The notes beneath the pieces were generated by a model. That model was not told the DNA's origin and ran no database searches. It was given only the letters and a program-made list of their open reading frames with translations. A program made the translations under genes and the position numbers. From Syngnathus acus (lineage: Eukaryota; Chordata; Actinopteri; Syngnathiformes; Syngnathidae), in contig NC_051088.1 in NCBI RefSeq assembly GCF_901709675.1, positions 23,996,193 through 24,060,192 on the forward strand: 64,000 nt of DNA, read 5' to 3'. This document shows positions 34,790 to 47,278 of this stretch, piece after piece (positions within the stretch are counted from its first letter, which is position 1; each line of letters opens with the position of its first letter).

Positions 34790-36837
34790 TCTGCCGGCTG
34801 AAGGTGCTCACATTAGCTTTTCATTAGAATAATGGGAAGTGGTTGGCCACCTTTAAAATGCCATTAGCTCCCCCCCCCCTCGAACAGCCCCATCGTCTTT
34901 CCCCTCTTTGCCCTTCCTGATTCTAATGCTGAGCGCACTGATTAGCTTTATGGGGCGAAGGCTGAACGTGGACAGCAAAACGCTACAAACTATATTAGCC
35001 TCGGCCTGAATAAGCACACCACACCTGACGTTATCCTCGCAGTGGCAGCGTCGGCATTGATTGCCCCTCCCCCGCAACACCCAACCGGAGCGAGAGTTTT
35101 CCATCTTTAGCCTCAGAGCAGAAACGTATAAGTTCACTTTTGCTCAACTTCCAGAGAGATCTCAGCATCATGTAAACAGGCGGACAACAATCTTCTCTCC
35201 TTCCGTGGTAATTAAGTCGACGAACGAGCGAAGCGTGCCTGTGCAGCGGACGAATGAGGGGAAGACCTGGGACAGATGGCTGACAAAAACTTTTCATCGG
35301 CGCATGTATGTCTCCGTTGAGTTTGTGTGTGTGTGTGTTGGTGTGTGTCAAGGCCAGATGCCTACACCTAACAGCCCATCTGCGAGAGGAAACCTGCCAG
35401 GCCACTAATCAGGCAATCCATCACCTCCTTACCTGCCATTGGCTATTACTTGCGAACCATTCTTGTGTGAACGCAAACACACACACACACACACACACGT
35501 GTCCATGCGATTTTTTAATTTTTTTTTATACATACACGCGATGGCTGCAAAAAAAACGGTGGGGAGTCGTTAACGCTGAGGGTAAATAAAGTAAATGGCA
35601 ATATGTTCAGGTGAAATAGTTTTGGCAGTGCTTAAAGTGGGCTAGTACTTATACAACTGAAAATGATTGAGGATTTTTTTTTTTTCTGTCACTCCTGCGT
35701 GAATACATTTCTGGAAACGGGCTGTTGTATTCATTTCCGGGGGAAAAAAAATAAATAAATGAAAAAAAAGCTCACTTAATTTGGAGGTAGGCACACCACG
35801 AGTCATTCGTTTTTATTCAGTCACTCATTCCTCTGTGAGATGAGGGCTGCTATGAATGTGAAGGGAAAGGATGTGTATTAATGACATCTTCAGCAACATT
35901 AGTGGAAACACACACAAGAACACGCATGGCTTCACACAAACACGCACACACACGCAGGTGTGTTAGCCTGCAGCGATGACTACATGATAAGCTGTCAAAT
36001 CGCTGATGCAGGGATAGGAGACATTTCATTTGGCTTCAAATCAAACACTTTGGAGACGAAAGGCACAGTCGGCTGCCAATGCACACCCACGCACCATCAC
36101 GCTGACTGTGACGTGCGGATGCTCTTCATTCAATAAGGTAAAAAGAATTAAAAATTGATCATATCATACAACGATTCCAATTCCAGTGCAAAGTCCAGCC
36201 TGCTCCCGATTTGTATGGATGGAGTACAGCGAGCTAAACTATTGAAGAAGGTAGCCTCATCCTTCAAAAGGCAACACACACTTCATGTGGAACCAATCAC
36301 AAGGGACCAATGCAATAACTGGCAGCAATAGACTACAATATAGCATCCATGTCAGCCGGTGTGTTTGCATTGGTGTGTGTGACTGGCATCAATGAGAACC
36401 ACAAGGAGACCTTCGAAATATTGCCATCTGTTTTGTAGTGCGACAATTACAACCCCGTCTGAGTAACACAAGCCAAATTTGCAACATTCCGTCTGACGCA
36501 CACTGACAGCTCCCACCCCGGCCGGCCGGCCGCTCGCGATCGATGGCGTGCCTTGTCTTTCCCTCTCTTGCTCACTGTGCCGGTGCGTAAATCGCAACGA
36601 TAAGCCAAGACCTATAAAGAACACTACTTGGAGGCCTCCTGAGTACTCGCACACAAGCGCACACACACACTCGTGTGAAGGATGGAGCGGTTCCCAAAGA
36701 AGCCGAGATCGCCTGGGAGTGGATGAGACAAAAAGGTACCCGAGGCATTCATTGTGAAGCATCCAACCAGCACAAGCGCACACTCTTATGACGTCACTGT
36801 GTCTGGAAAAAACAGCAACAGGTCTCGAATACGATTA
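34790..36837. other. Intron 1, short AC runs
   Basis: (GT)n near 35323-35338, (AC)n at 35477-35499 and 35937-35952. Otherwise unremarkable. Confidence 0.45.
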
Positions 36838-37165
36838 CAGTAATCCCTCGTTTATCGCGGATAATTGGTTACAAAAACCACCTGCGATAAGTGAAATCGG
36901 TACGGTCACCAACAAGAAGTACTGGGCAGGCTAACGAGTTAGCGGAAAGATGCTAATTCGCGATCGTGTTAACACGTGAAAACGGACTTCTAAAGGAATG
37001 TAAAGGAACATTTGGAGCAATACTACATTGTCCTAAAGGTTAGACACATGTTTCCTCAATTTAGAAGTTTTATTTTGACTTTTAAATGTATTTTTAATTT
37101 GGAAAAAAAATCCGCGATGTAGTGAAGCCGTGATAAACGAAACGCGAAGTAGCGAGGGATCACTG
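36838..37165 (+). mobile_element. Pogo/Tigger-like MITE, copy 1
   Basis: A 328-bp element. Left end CAGTAATCCCTCGTTTATCG and inverted right end CAGTGATCCCTCGCTACTTC. The ends resemble Tigger-type (pogo, Tc1/mariner superfamily) termini. TA precedes it; the right flank is AA, so the duplication has decayed. It is internally similar to 52723-53056 in opposite orientation, sharing GGTGACCGTACTTCG-like and GCTAACTCGTTAGCCTGCC sequence. Confidence 0.8.
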
Positions 37166-37526
37166 AAGTTCCTGTTCCGATGTCATTTTTACGAGAAGTC
37201 AAAGCAATCGTATGGAATTCACACGATTTCTTAAACGCTGGTGGGGCAAGAAATCAAAATGAAAACACGTGAGGGAAAAATGAGAGTGATGAGGAAAAGC
37301 GAGCGGGTGCCACAGACGGCTGGCGATTGCGCGGCTGGTCTGCTCTTGCCCAGCGGAGGGAGGGAGCAGCTTGCGAGGCAGCAGGACGACTGTCGCCGCC
37401 GCCTGCCAACAATGTACACCTGTCACTCAAAGGCTGAGTAGATTCTCGTTCATCATGACGCCTAATCCTTGTGTGTCATGTTTTTTCTAAGCTCTGCGTA
37501 AAGACTCATTTGTGTTGACTTTCCAA

Positions 37527-37546
37527 AAAAAAAAAAAAAAAAAAGG
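37527..37546. repeat. Poly(A) run
   Basis: Twenty consecutive A residues ending in GGGG. No element body is recognisable next to it. Confidence 0.9.
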
Positions 37547-37931
37547 GGAATTATTTGCTGCGAGTTAACAAGTGATGACGTGGCGCAAGAAAACTCGCCA
37601 TAATTAGCCCATCAGAAAGCCTAGCGTAGATTGCCAGGCTGTTAACACGCAGCCCAACAGTGGAGTGTGTGCATGTGTGCGCACGGCGAGGGGTGCCATT
37701 CACGCAGCCTGTTCTGACCGCCTTACCATCTGCAGCCATGCGGGGCGCCCAACTGTTGGGCCTCCTGTGCCAGGCACTTTCACGTGGTTGCATGGTAACA
37801 GGTCTGAGAGGACGGACGGACGGACGGACTCAAGCTGTGCCAAAACGTGTCGCAACAACCCCGACGGGGTCTTTAGGTAGCGACTCCAAATGAGGAGCTC
37901 GGTGGTGGGTGGCTGGCTGGCTGGCGTAACG

Positions 37932-37987
37932 TGACGTCACTTGAGTCAGTAACGTCACTTGAGTCGCTAACTTTAGGACTTGCGCAA
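37932..37987. promoter_or_regulatory. Candidate bZIP-site cluster (CRE, AP-1, C/EBP palindromes)
   Basis: TGACGTCA, the full palindromic CRE, at 37932-37939. TGAGTCA, an AP-1 core, at 37942-37948. The 14-mer ACGTCACTTGAGTC occurs twice (37934-37947 and 37952-37965). TTGCGCAA, the C/EBP palindrome, lies at 37980-37987. All fall within 56 bp of intron 1. Factor assignments follow known consensus sites; occupancy is unknown. Confidence 0.4.
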
Positions 37988-38440
37988 GTGCTCAAGCGCG
38001 CGCGGGCTTCTAAAATTTGCAAAAGACAGAATAAACGAGAGAGAGATAAATGACGTGCCAACTTAGCGATTGTCTTATTGCGTCTTAATGAAAAAAGTCT
38101 GTAACGGTGAAAAGTGAGAATAAAATCGCAAAAAAATTCTCAGATTTCACATCAAATTAAATTTGCTTCTAAATGTGTTCTTCCATGGCTACTGCAACAC
38201 CCTTAATCAAAGCAAGCGACTAAATCAAGGTTTTTCACCTTGGCAAGCAAACATTACGTTCAATTTGATTTCCTCTTGAACTGCGAGGGAGTTCAAGCAC
38301 TGTGAGGATAAATAAAATAATAAATCATTTTTGCTTCTTCTTCTCAAAATTCATTACGTTTATAAATGAGCCGTGAATTAAATTTGGAAGTGTAAATACC
38401 GCTTTTGTTTTTGTGCAGTAAATTCATATGCGAACTTGAC

Positions 38441-39507
<1,067 letters not shown>

Positions 39508-39585
39508 CCGTAATTTCGAGGGTATAGCACACATTGGTTTTTGCAATAAATAAATAAAATAAAAAATAAATAAATAAATAACATT
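39508..39585. mobile_element. Possible one-ended TA-flanked MITE fragment
   Basis: CCGTAATTTCGAGGGTATAG after TA resembles the left termini at 10311 and 26355 but diverges after about 12 bases. An (AAAT)n tract follows. No right terminus is visible. Confidence 0.35.
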
Positions 39586-40635
39586 GAAATTCAAAAGCGG
39601 CCGGGAATATCTAATGCTTGCCGTCTTTGTGTGAACGCAGGTGTTCTTCAAATTTCCCAGTCTCCAATGTAGATTTTGGACTCTGGATTCTGCCACTTAA
39701 CCCCACCCAGAGCCATCACCACTTAAACCCAACACGCAATTGGCTCAAATTTGTGCCAGCCTCTCAAAACGGGCTAACTTCAACAAGACAAAAAAAATCT
39801 TTGAGATGTTGAGACACCTGGGAATTGTTTTTCTTTGTGAAAAGCACTTTCCGTCACACAGAACATATGAGCAGATTCTAGGCAAGCCGCCCAAATATTT
39901 CTCTCCAAAACTAATAATACAACCTTCAGAGACTACTGCAACCCAGGCAACGGAATTTTACAAAACATTCGACTTCAAGTGAGTTACTAAGTCGGTTACT
40001 AAATATTTACAAAAGCCGTGGAACTGATCTGAAAGGGCCCTTTTGATAGTCGAACACAATGGTCGGAGGAATGACCTTGCAAGAGATCGAGTCCGAATAA
40101 GAAAGGAGGCGATTGTGTGCCATGTGAAAGCCTCGGCTGTTGCGGTGCGGAGGAGGCCGTAGGAGGGCTCAAGGGGAGGATGAGGATGATGATTCGGACA
40201 AAAACAGGGCAAACAGGGACGTCATTACTCCCAAGCCAGCCCTGTGAAGAAATGGAGTGTTGCATGGCAAGCAGAAGCCTGGGAGGAGAGCACGGTGAGA
40301 AAAGAGCAAAGGACGTCAAGGCAACAGGGGGCGGTAACCACTTCAAGGATGGAAAGGAAAGCACGGAGGGTGTCGATGGCCACGACAATGAGAGGATGGT
40401 GAGGAGATGACAGCGAGGAAAGAAAGCCCCGCCTCCAGCAGCTGTAAGCGTCTCGCCGGTGGCGCGGCCAGGCATTTCAACGATATCGCTCGACATCAGG
40501 CGCGTTCGCAAGTTTTCCAGAGCATCGCTATGAAGCATTTCCCGGAGGCGGAGTCTTTATCACGATCCGGTGTGGCGGTCGTCATGTGAATGGGGACACT
40601 TGATCTTTTGAAAATATATTTTAACGGCGGCTTCG
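39586..40635. other. Intron 1, nothing recognised
   Basis: Overlapping open frames on both strands near 40000-40540 show no family resemblance; treated as chance. Confidence 0.45.
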
Positions 40636-41017
40636 TGCTGCCTTGAGATACAAGTTTAATTTGTTCCATGAGCTCGCTCGTAACTCAAAACACCCAAATC
40701 ATCGTTTCCCATTGAAGTCAAGGGAAGCGCCATTCATCTCTTCACCCCATTTAAGCACCAGTGATGACATCATTGAATCAAATTAAATAGAATTTTAAAT
40801 GGCCACTTGGGGGCAGTATAAGATGACACTGCACACTGAGACATCTCAGATGCTCTCAGCTCATCAGTTTGGCAGTAATATTAGTCGTTCTTTGTAGAAG
40901 ATAAAGAATATATGAGTGTTAGTGCTGTCTACATGCGTCAGGGCTCAGTTTGCATTTAGCTAGCAGATGAAAACGTTAAGCTACGGGCTTGTTTGTAATT
41001 CTCTTTGGTTGACGTCT
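40636..41017. repeat. Dispersed repeat, copy 1 (GGGGGCAGTATAA family)
   Basis: The part 40797-41017 shares landmarks in the same order with 54224-54402: ACTTGGGGGCAGTATAA, ACACTGCAC, GGCAGTAATATT, CGTTCTT, CTGTCTACATG and CTTTGGTTGAC. Upstream 40636-40796 carries TTGAGATACAAGTTTAATTT and CCATGAGCTCGCTCGTAACT, motifs I associate with another widespread fish repeat. The family is not identified. Confidence 0.65.
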
Positions 41018-41114
41018 AGTTTGACAGCACAACTGAAAGAAGCGAGAAACAGCTTGAAGCCGTTTTTTGAAGAAGTGTGATGCTGAATTCACTGCCAAGA
41101 CTGCTTGCAAGTAC

Positions 41115-41132
41115 CCCCCCCCCCCCCCCCCA
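41115..41132. repeat. Poly(C) run
   Basis: About 18 consecutive C. A similar run of about 15 lies at 49853-49867 and a shorter one at 1220-1230. Confidence 0.9.
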
Positions 41133-42441
41133 AAAATACTCGTCCGATGGCTTGTATCGTGATGAGTCACTGAAAGTCTTCTGGAAGATCAGAAGCTATA
41201 ATTGGTGCAAAAGGAGAAATCCAAACTACTTATTTTATTCAGAGTTCACCTCCACCCAGTGGGGAACATTTTGGTCCATGTAGTGCACTAAAAATGTAAA
41301 TTAAAAAGCAACGTATAATCCTTTCATACCAAATTGAACGAGCATTAAATTCTCTTTCAGTTTCGGTCTCGACGCCATTGAGGGACTTGAAATCAAGCTT
41401 CTGATGGTTTTTTTTTTTTTTATCTTGTATGGTTCCCTACTTTGCTACACCAACTACCTCAGAATGTCAGACACACTGAAAACAAGCAGTTGCCAAGAAA
41501 CAGTCATCGACGGGCAGATTGCTGGAAATCTAAAGATTGTAAATTCATTTCAAGTGAACGCACACGCCACCCGCCGCTCGACTAGCCTATCAATACGCTC
41601 CGCCGTGCGTGGAAAGGAGCACTTAGAATAAAAAGATCTCGGAGACAAATTAAAACACCGCTGGGAGTTTATAAAATATGTGATAAACTTGAAAGGAGAT
41701 GTGACAAACGATGATCGGCGCTTGAAACACTCGGAGCCAAGAAGCTGTCAGACAGCAACTTAGAGCCTCATTAACTCCACAAATGCAGTGGCCAGCGTGC
41801 ACCTTTAACAGGAAATATGGCCGCCGCCGCCGCTGTCACTGCCCGCAGGCGTGATCTTTACTGCTAAAGAGAATAGGAAGCGCAGCGCTAAATGGATTTA
41901 ATGGAGTATTGATGGCGGCCGCAGAGGGCCCGGCTCGGCGGGAGCTGTGTGCCGAGCCGCCGCTTAATGCCACTGTGCTAATCACCTCCGAGCGGCGCCA
42001 TTAAGGAACTTTTTGTTCGTCCGAGGTGGGATTCAAAATATCATTAGCGACGTTGCACAAATTGTACGGGACAAAAGCTGACATTGCGCATTTTAAATGA
42101 AACGTAAAAGTCTTTTTGTGGAGTGGGTTTTAGGACAATTTAAAGGCAAGTGCGAGATTTACACTTATGGTAGAAGAAATGTTTGAAGCAGCATTTTAAG
42201 ATTTTTCAATGAACTTAAAAGTTGAAATTGTTACGTCAATAAGCTCGAAACTCAATTCATGATTTTTTGTTTGACCCACAAAACGGGGATAAATCTCTAA
42301 TAAAAGCTGTCCTGATACAACCTTTTTTATTTTCCATCTGATACTGATATTTCAGCCCAAAGTACTTTCTAATTCTGATATTTTATGTATTCATTAGTAT
42401 GAAATGATCAAATGATAGCATTCAAACAATTAGTCAGCAAC
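41133..42441. other. Intron 1, GC-rich patch
   Basis: 41800-42010 is GC-rich with interspersed TTAATG and TAATCA cores and looks like a candidate conserved block. The rest is unremarkable. Confidence 0.4.
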
Positions 42442-42550
42442 TCCATCCATCTAGCCATCCGTCCGTCCGTCCGTCCGTCCGTCCGTCCGTCCGTCCGTCC
42501 ATCCATCCATCCGTCCTTCCATCCATCCATCCTTCCATCCATCTATCCAG
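42442..42550. repeat. (CCGT)n/(CCAT)n microsatellite
   Basis: CCATCCAT leads into about ten CCGT units (42459-42499), then CCAT/CCTT units to 42550. Confidence 0.95.
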
Positions 42551-43510
42551 GGCCGAGTCACAACACAAACACACCAAAGAGAAGTATCTTTTTAAAATAC
42601 TGAAGAAGCAAAAAAACAAAAAAGGACATCCATTGATAGCGTTGACTGAATTCATACAAGATCATATCGCGGAATAATAAAACAAAACCGCCAGCACAAA
42701 CACAAACACACACACACAGTAAAGTCTGCAAGTAAAATGGGGCAGTGAAGTAAATAAACCACTCTGATCTTCTTTCTGAAAGAACAGCGACGCAGCCGCC
42801 AGACTCTTCCCATGGACTCGGCCGATCCTCAGTCAGACCTTTTGTGTCCGGAAGCAACAAAGAAAGACGGCCGTGATCTGACTTCTCACCAGTGGGGTCA
42901 AATTACAGCTTTCCTTTAGATGGTCATTAGAAATGGAAGAAGAGCTCGATTCCCCGTTCTGGGGTCCAGGTCTCAAACCAATTAGCTGTTTTACGGGAGT
43001 GTCGCTTTCCGGAGGGATTTACGCTTCATTAACAATTTCTTGTGAGCCGAACAAGATAGAGGAGAAAGAGTCCCGGGCCAGCTCAAAGGACTTACAAAGG
43101 CGATTGGTATTCCGGATTGGGTTTGGAGGAAACATTTTTTAGAGTCGAGTCAGGTATGAGGAGGTCCGGTCAACCTCGCAAATTGGACTGCACCCTCGTT
43201 AGATGCCACCTTGCAATCACGGAGGGGAAATTGCTGGCAGACTTATTTCACTTTATGAGCTGGAAGATTTATCTGCGAACAGAGAACACAGCTGCCCAAT
43301 CTTTGGCCATCTTGAGAGAATATTGCTCCTGGTTTTAGACGGTATCAGCCGGAACATCAGCAGAGTTTTCATATGAGCAGTGGCAACGAGCTAGATGGCC
43401 ATAAATGAGATAAAAGGGAATGTTATTCCTGCCACCAATACCGCCATCCCCAGACTGATGGTGGTCACAAGTGGAGCACAGGGGGGAAAAAAAAGTCTAC
43501 ATGGGGAAGA

Positions 43511-43573
43511 CAGGGTGAATAATAATAATACCAATAATAATAGTATTATTATTAATAATAATAATAATAATAA
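43511..43573. repeat. (AAT)n microsatellite, imperfect
   Basis: Imperfect AATAATAATAAT array with an inverted middle (TAGTATTATTATTAATAATA) that could fold on itself. Confidence 0.85.
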
Positions 43574-43647
43574 ATATATTTGATCCACTTTACATTTGAA
43601 GGCAAATCTCAAGATGCTAATTTAATGCCCGGCAGTAGTTCAAACTA

Positions 43648-43830
43648 GATCGATCTTTATTGTCATTGTCACATGTACAACGAAATTAAAAGTGCTGACC
43701 GATCAGTGCATCTCCTAAAATAATAAAGAATAAAAAATACAAGCTAAAAGTCTATACAAATTAAAAACAACACAAAACAGAACATACAACATGCCTTAGA
43801 AGATATTCTGCAGTAAAAAAAAAAAAAAGA
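43648..43830 (-). mobile_element. LINE-like 3' end, CR1/L2 type
   Basis: ATCGATCTTTATTGTCATTG followed by TCACATGTACAACGAAATTA. On the minus strand this is a conserved 3' UTR reaching CAATAAAGATCGATC. The TTTATTGTCATTGTCACA and CAACGAAATT motifs are characteristic of fish L2/CR1-like retrotransposons. It is 5'-truncated; the left limit is approximate. Confidence 0.55.
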
Positions 43831-44956
43831 ATCATAATTCTGATTGTCAAGCTGGTAAATGAATCCTGGACTCAGAATTGATCAGCAAGGAGCATGAAAG
43901 TTTATCTTGACTGGAAGGCATTATGAAATAAAAATGATGGCTTCTCCAGAAACAGCAATGAGCGGGAAGCCGCTCGTGTACAGTTTGAACTTGCAGGCGA
44001 GTTTATTTTTAAAACTCCAAACAGAAGGTAAACAACCTGGTGGCATGTAAACCTGACTAATGATGTGAAGATGTACTTAGTCGCTGCTCAAGGTACAGTG
44101 GGTGTGAAATGCTATCAAAGGATAATTGCAGCAAATCTCTCCGCTGCATAAATGGAGACGTGAAAGTTTGTCCAATTAACAAAACTGTGATCAGCTCAAG
44201 GTGTGTTTTATCTCCGTTCTGTCATTTCATCTTACTCGTTTTGTCACATCACATGCCGTCAATTTGCAGGGACGTCTTCGTTAGACGCAAATGAAAGGCT
44301 GAAGGTGCCCTTGAGGTGTGTGCGCGCGCATGCGTGCGTGCGTGTGTGTGAAGAAGCAAAAGTGGCGAGAGGTTTCCTGCCTCCCACGTGGAAAACCTAA
44401 ATTAACATAAGATCCTAAACACACAATCCGTTTCCAAGACAAGATGAAAAGAAAAAGTGCCACCAAAATAAAAAATTGCGCAGCCCATTCCTTCTCACTT
44501 GACAACAATTAAAGTGTACAAATTTTACACAAGAGTTGGAAAGCTTGCAAATGACGCACGGAGCCAAAGAGGGGCGGTGGGCGCACTTTTCAAGCAAAGC
44601 CAAATGAGCCACGCGATCGCGCACTCGTGTGATCGAAACGTGGAGTAATCCGCTTCTCCGTGTTGGCCGTGAGATTTCATTAGAAAGGCAACTAATGTGA
44701 GAAAAGCAATTATTCCGCCAGCATAATGCACTCCTGCAGCACAACGCTGACCTTTTCGGATTGCGATTGTTCATTTTCAAAGGGTGCTCAACGCCGTGAA
44801 TATACATGAGTATCAACGTGGTGGCAGAATATTCAATCTCGTCTGTTTTTTTTCACGTCTAGGTGGCCGGAATGGAACTAATTTGAGTTGATCTCATTCA
44901 GAGTAAGACTTTTGTTTGTCGACAATATTTCAATTCAAGCGCTTGTATTGTAGTTG

Positions 44957-45000
44957 TCAGAATCAGAATCAATTTTTATTTATTTATTTATTTATTTATC
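44957..45000 (-). mobile_element. LINE-like tail remnant with (TTTA)n
   Basis: TCAGAATCAGAATCAATTTT followed by (TATT)n. The repeated TCAGAA tail before an (A)TTTTATT start is usual at fish retrotransposon 3' ends. The body is absent. Confidence 0.4.
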
Positions 45001-45164
45001 ACCGTGTTGACTGCTTTTTTTGTAAGTAGGACAGAATACATTTCTCCAAATTTTTAAGGTTTTACTTTTTTACTTAATTTGGTTGGTAAATGGGCACATT
45101 GACTGGGATATTTTAGATATTAAGTTTTTTAATCAATTTGTCAATAAAATGCATTTATCTTTAA

Positions 45165-45507
45165 ATGGGAATTGTCAACCCAATATTGCTGAATAATATT
45201 GCTTTTGTGGATAATGAATTAAGCAGCAAAATGCACCCGTTTTGAACGATCTCATGAGGCGGCCATTTTGTCTGTTGCTGTCAATTGAAAATGACATGCT
45301 CAGTTAACAACCAATCACGGCTCAGCTTCGATTTCACGTCACCCAACTCAGAAAAAAAGGTGTGCTGTGATTGGTGGGTATCTGAGCCCTGCTGTGATGT
45401 CATTTTCAGTCGACGGCAAACAGCAAAATGGCCGCCTCGTCAGATGGACAAAACCACATTGCACATTTGATTTTTTTCTAAGGAGCATTTTGGGGTTGAC
45501 TTCACAT
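45165..45507. mobile_element. Long-palindrome MITE flanked by TTAA
   Basis: A 343-bp element between TTAA at 45161-45164 and TTAA at 45508-45511. Termini ATGGGAATTGTCAACCC and inverted ATGTGAAGTCAACCCC. Long inner inverted arms contain GAGGCGGCCATTTTG, GAAAATGACAT and AACCAATCACGGCT-type sequence on the left, with inverse counterparts on the right. The TTAA target suggests a piggyBac- or Kolobok-type mobiliser. No coding capacity. Confidence 0.75.
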
Positions 45508-45511
45508 TTAA

Positions 45512-46813
45512 TAATCACAAAGGTTAACATTTAAAACCAGCAAAGACATACATATATTAAAAAAACATAAAATGGAAATGAAGATATTTAAGTTCTTTCA
45601 ACCAGAAGCAGATCAACCTCTGATAAAATGGCCGAGAAAGACTATCCTTAAAATGCAGTCTCTTGTGGAATTAATTCCCACTCTCTCTTTCTGGCACTTT
45701 GTGATTTTTATTGTTCAGTGGGTGGGAAAGTAGATGAAGTCTTGATCGTTGCAGTGCGGCAAGATCAGTCTGACAGCTCCGATTTGTGATTGTCAATCAC
45801 TCGCTCTTGTTTGCATTTCCTTTCAAAGAGCGCAAACGTTTGTTTTATTCAATGCAGCGTCATTAACGTGTCTCTCCCTTTCAAGAGAGAGATGGCAAGA
45901 TGAAATCTGGATGCCCCCCTGCGTTTTTGCCACCCCTTGCTGCGCAACCTCCTTTCCTTGAACCCCCCCATCCATGTTTGCGCTCTCTAAGCTTGTCATC
46001 GCCGGCCCCAACTTGTCCGAGAGACTCCGACTCATTAAATATTCATCTGTTCTCATCAATTGATCCCCCCCCAGTTCTTTTGAAAAAAAAGGAGACGGGA
46101 TAGTGGGGGTTGGCGGTGGGAAAGTTGGGCGAATGACACTGAATTATTCAGGGCCCCAATAAGGTCTATTTCTGGCAATTGCCTTGACTTGACAAATGTG
46201 TTTGTAGGTTTTGATGTGGCGACTCGCCGTTCATCTTCCACTGTCATAATTACACAGATTAGACCATTAAGCCGAGGTCAGCGGATGCCTCGTGTCCAGA
46301 CAAGGCAATTACACATCAAGCAAAATGGCCACCGGATAAAAAGAAGACACCCAAAACAAAGATGTCCTATATGTCGCCCATGTTATGTAAATTGGAGCAA
46401 AGCCGGTCTGATCCCGCTGCGGGGACACTTTCAAACGGCAGTTTTGCATTTGAGAGAATCTTTGTGAGAACGAGACTACAAATCAACATCCTCCTAAAGA
46501 ACACAACCTCATCAGAAATGCGTTTTTGTTTTCACAGCCACATAAAGAACATTCCCCGCCTTGGAAGCCTGCGGAGACACCTTCATCAAAGTTCCGAGGG
46601 CTCGCTTCTACTTCTCAAGATGGATCGGAGAATCCGGCCGACTCAAGTGTCTCTTGCAGATAAGAACACTGAGCCGTGCGGCTCATTATTCGGAGAAGAT
46701 AAATGCAGTTGGCCAAAGTGCTGTACAAGAGAAGGGCAGGCGACGCCCTGCCCCGGATGTCAGGATTCTGCGTCAAAACTCACGCGACAATTAAGTTCCA
46801 GTTCGATTCATAA
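45512..46813. other. Intron 1, nothing recognised
   Basis: A 157-codon plus-strand open frame at 46362-46835 shows no family similarity. No repeat identified. Confidence 0.45.
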
Positions 46814-46880
46814 TGTAGAAATACTATATATATAATAAATATAATAATAAAACAAATAATTAAATATATATATATATATA
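46814..46880. repeat. AT-rich flank of fold-back element
   Basis: ATACTATATATATAATAAAT and (TA)n immediately left of the hairpin element; a matching AT tract with A-runs lies to its right at 47181-47278. Confidence 0.8.
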
Positions 46881-47180
46881 CACTACCGTTCAAAAGTTTG
46901 GGGTCACAAAATTGTTTGGGTGACCCCAAACTTTTGAACGGTAGTGTATATATTTATTTAGATAATTATTTATAGATTATATATATAATCTTCTGTGTAA
47001 AAAATCTTATAATATATATGTATACTTATATTCATAGATTTTTTATAATCTTATACAAATGTAAGATATAATTTATAATATTTAATTCATAATATTTTAT
47101 TATAATAATATTTACACTACCGTTCAAAAGTTTGGGGTCACCCAAACAATTTTGTGACCCCAAACTTTTGAACGGTAGTG
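46881..47180. mobile_element. Fold-back element with hairpin termini, copy 2
   Basis: A 300-bp element. The left hairpin (46881-46946) and right hairpin (47115-47180) are 66 bp each and exact reverse complements of each other. Each hairpin is itself palindromic around an asymmetric loop. The AT-rich centre matches copy 1 at 16828 almost base for base. Flanks are (TA)n, so the target duplication cannot be delimited. No coding capacity. Confidence 0.88.
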
Positions 47181-47278
47181 TATATATACAGATATAATAT
47201 ATATAATATATTAGAATAAAACAATTAAAAAAAAAATATATATATATATATATAATAAAAAAAAAATTAAAAAAAAAG

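Noticed and set aside
46362-46835. 157-codon plus-strand open frame
   Set aside because: No motif or family; ends in the AT tract beside a fold-back element.
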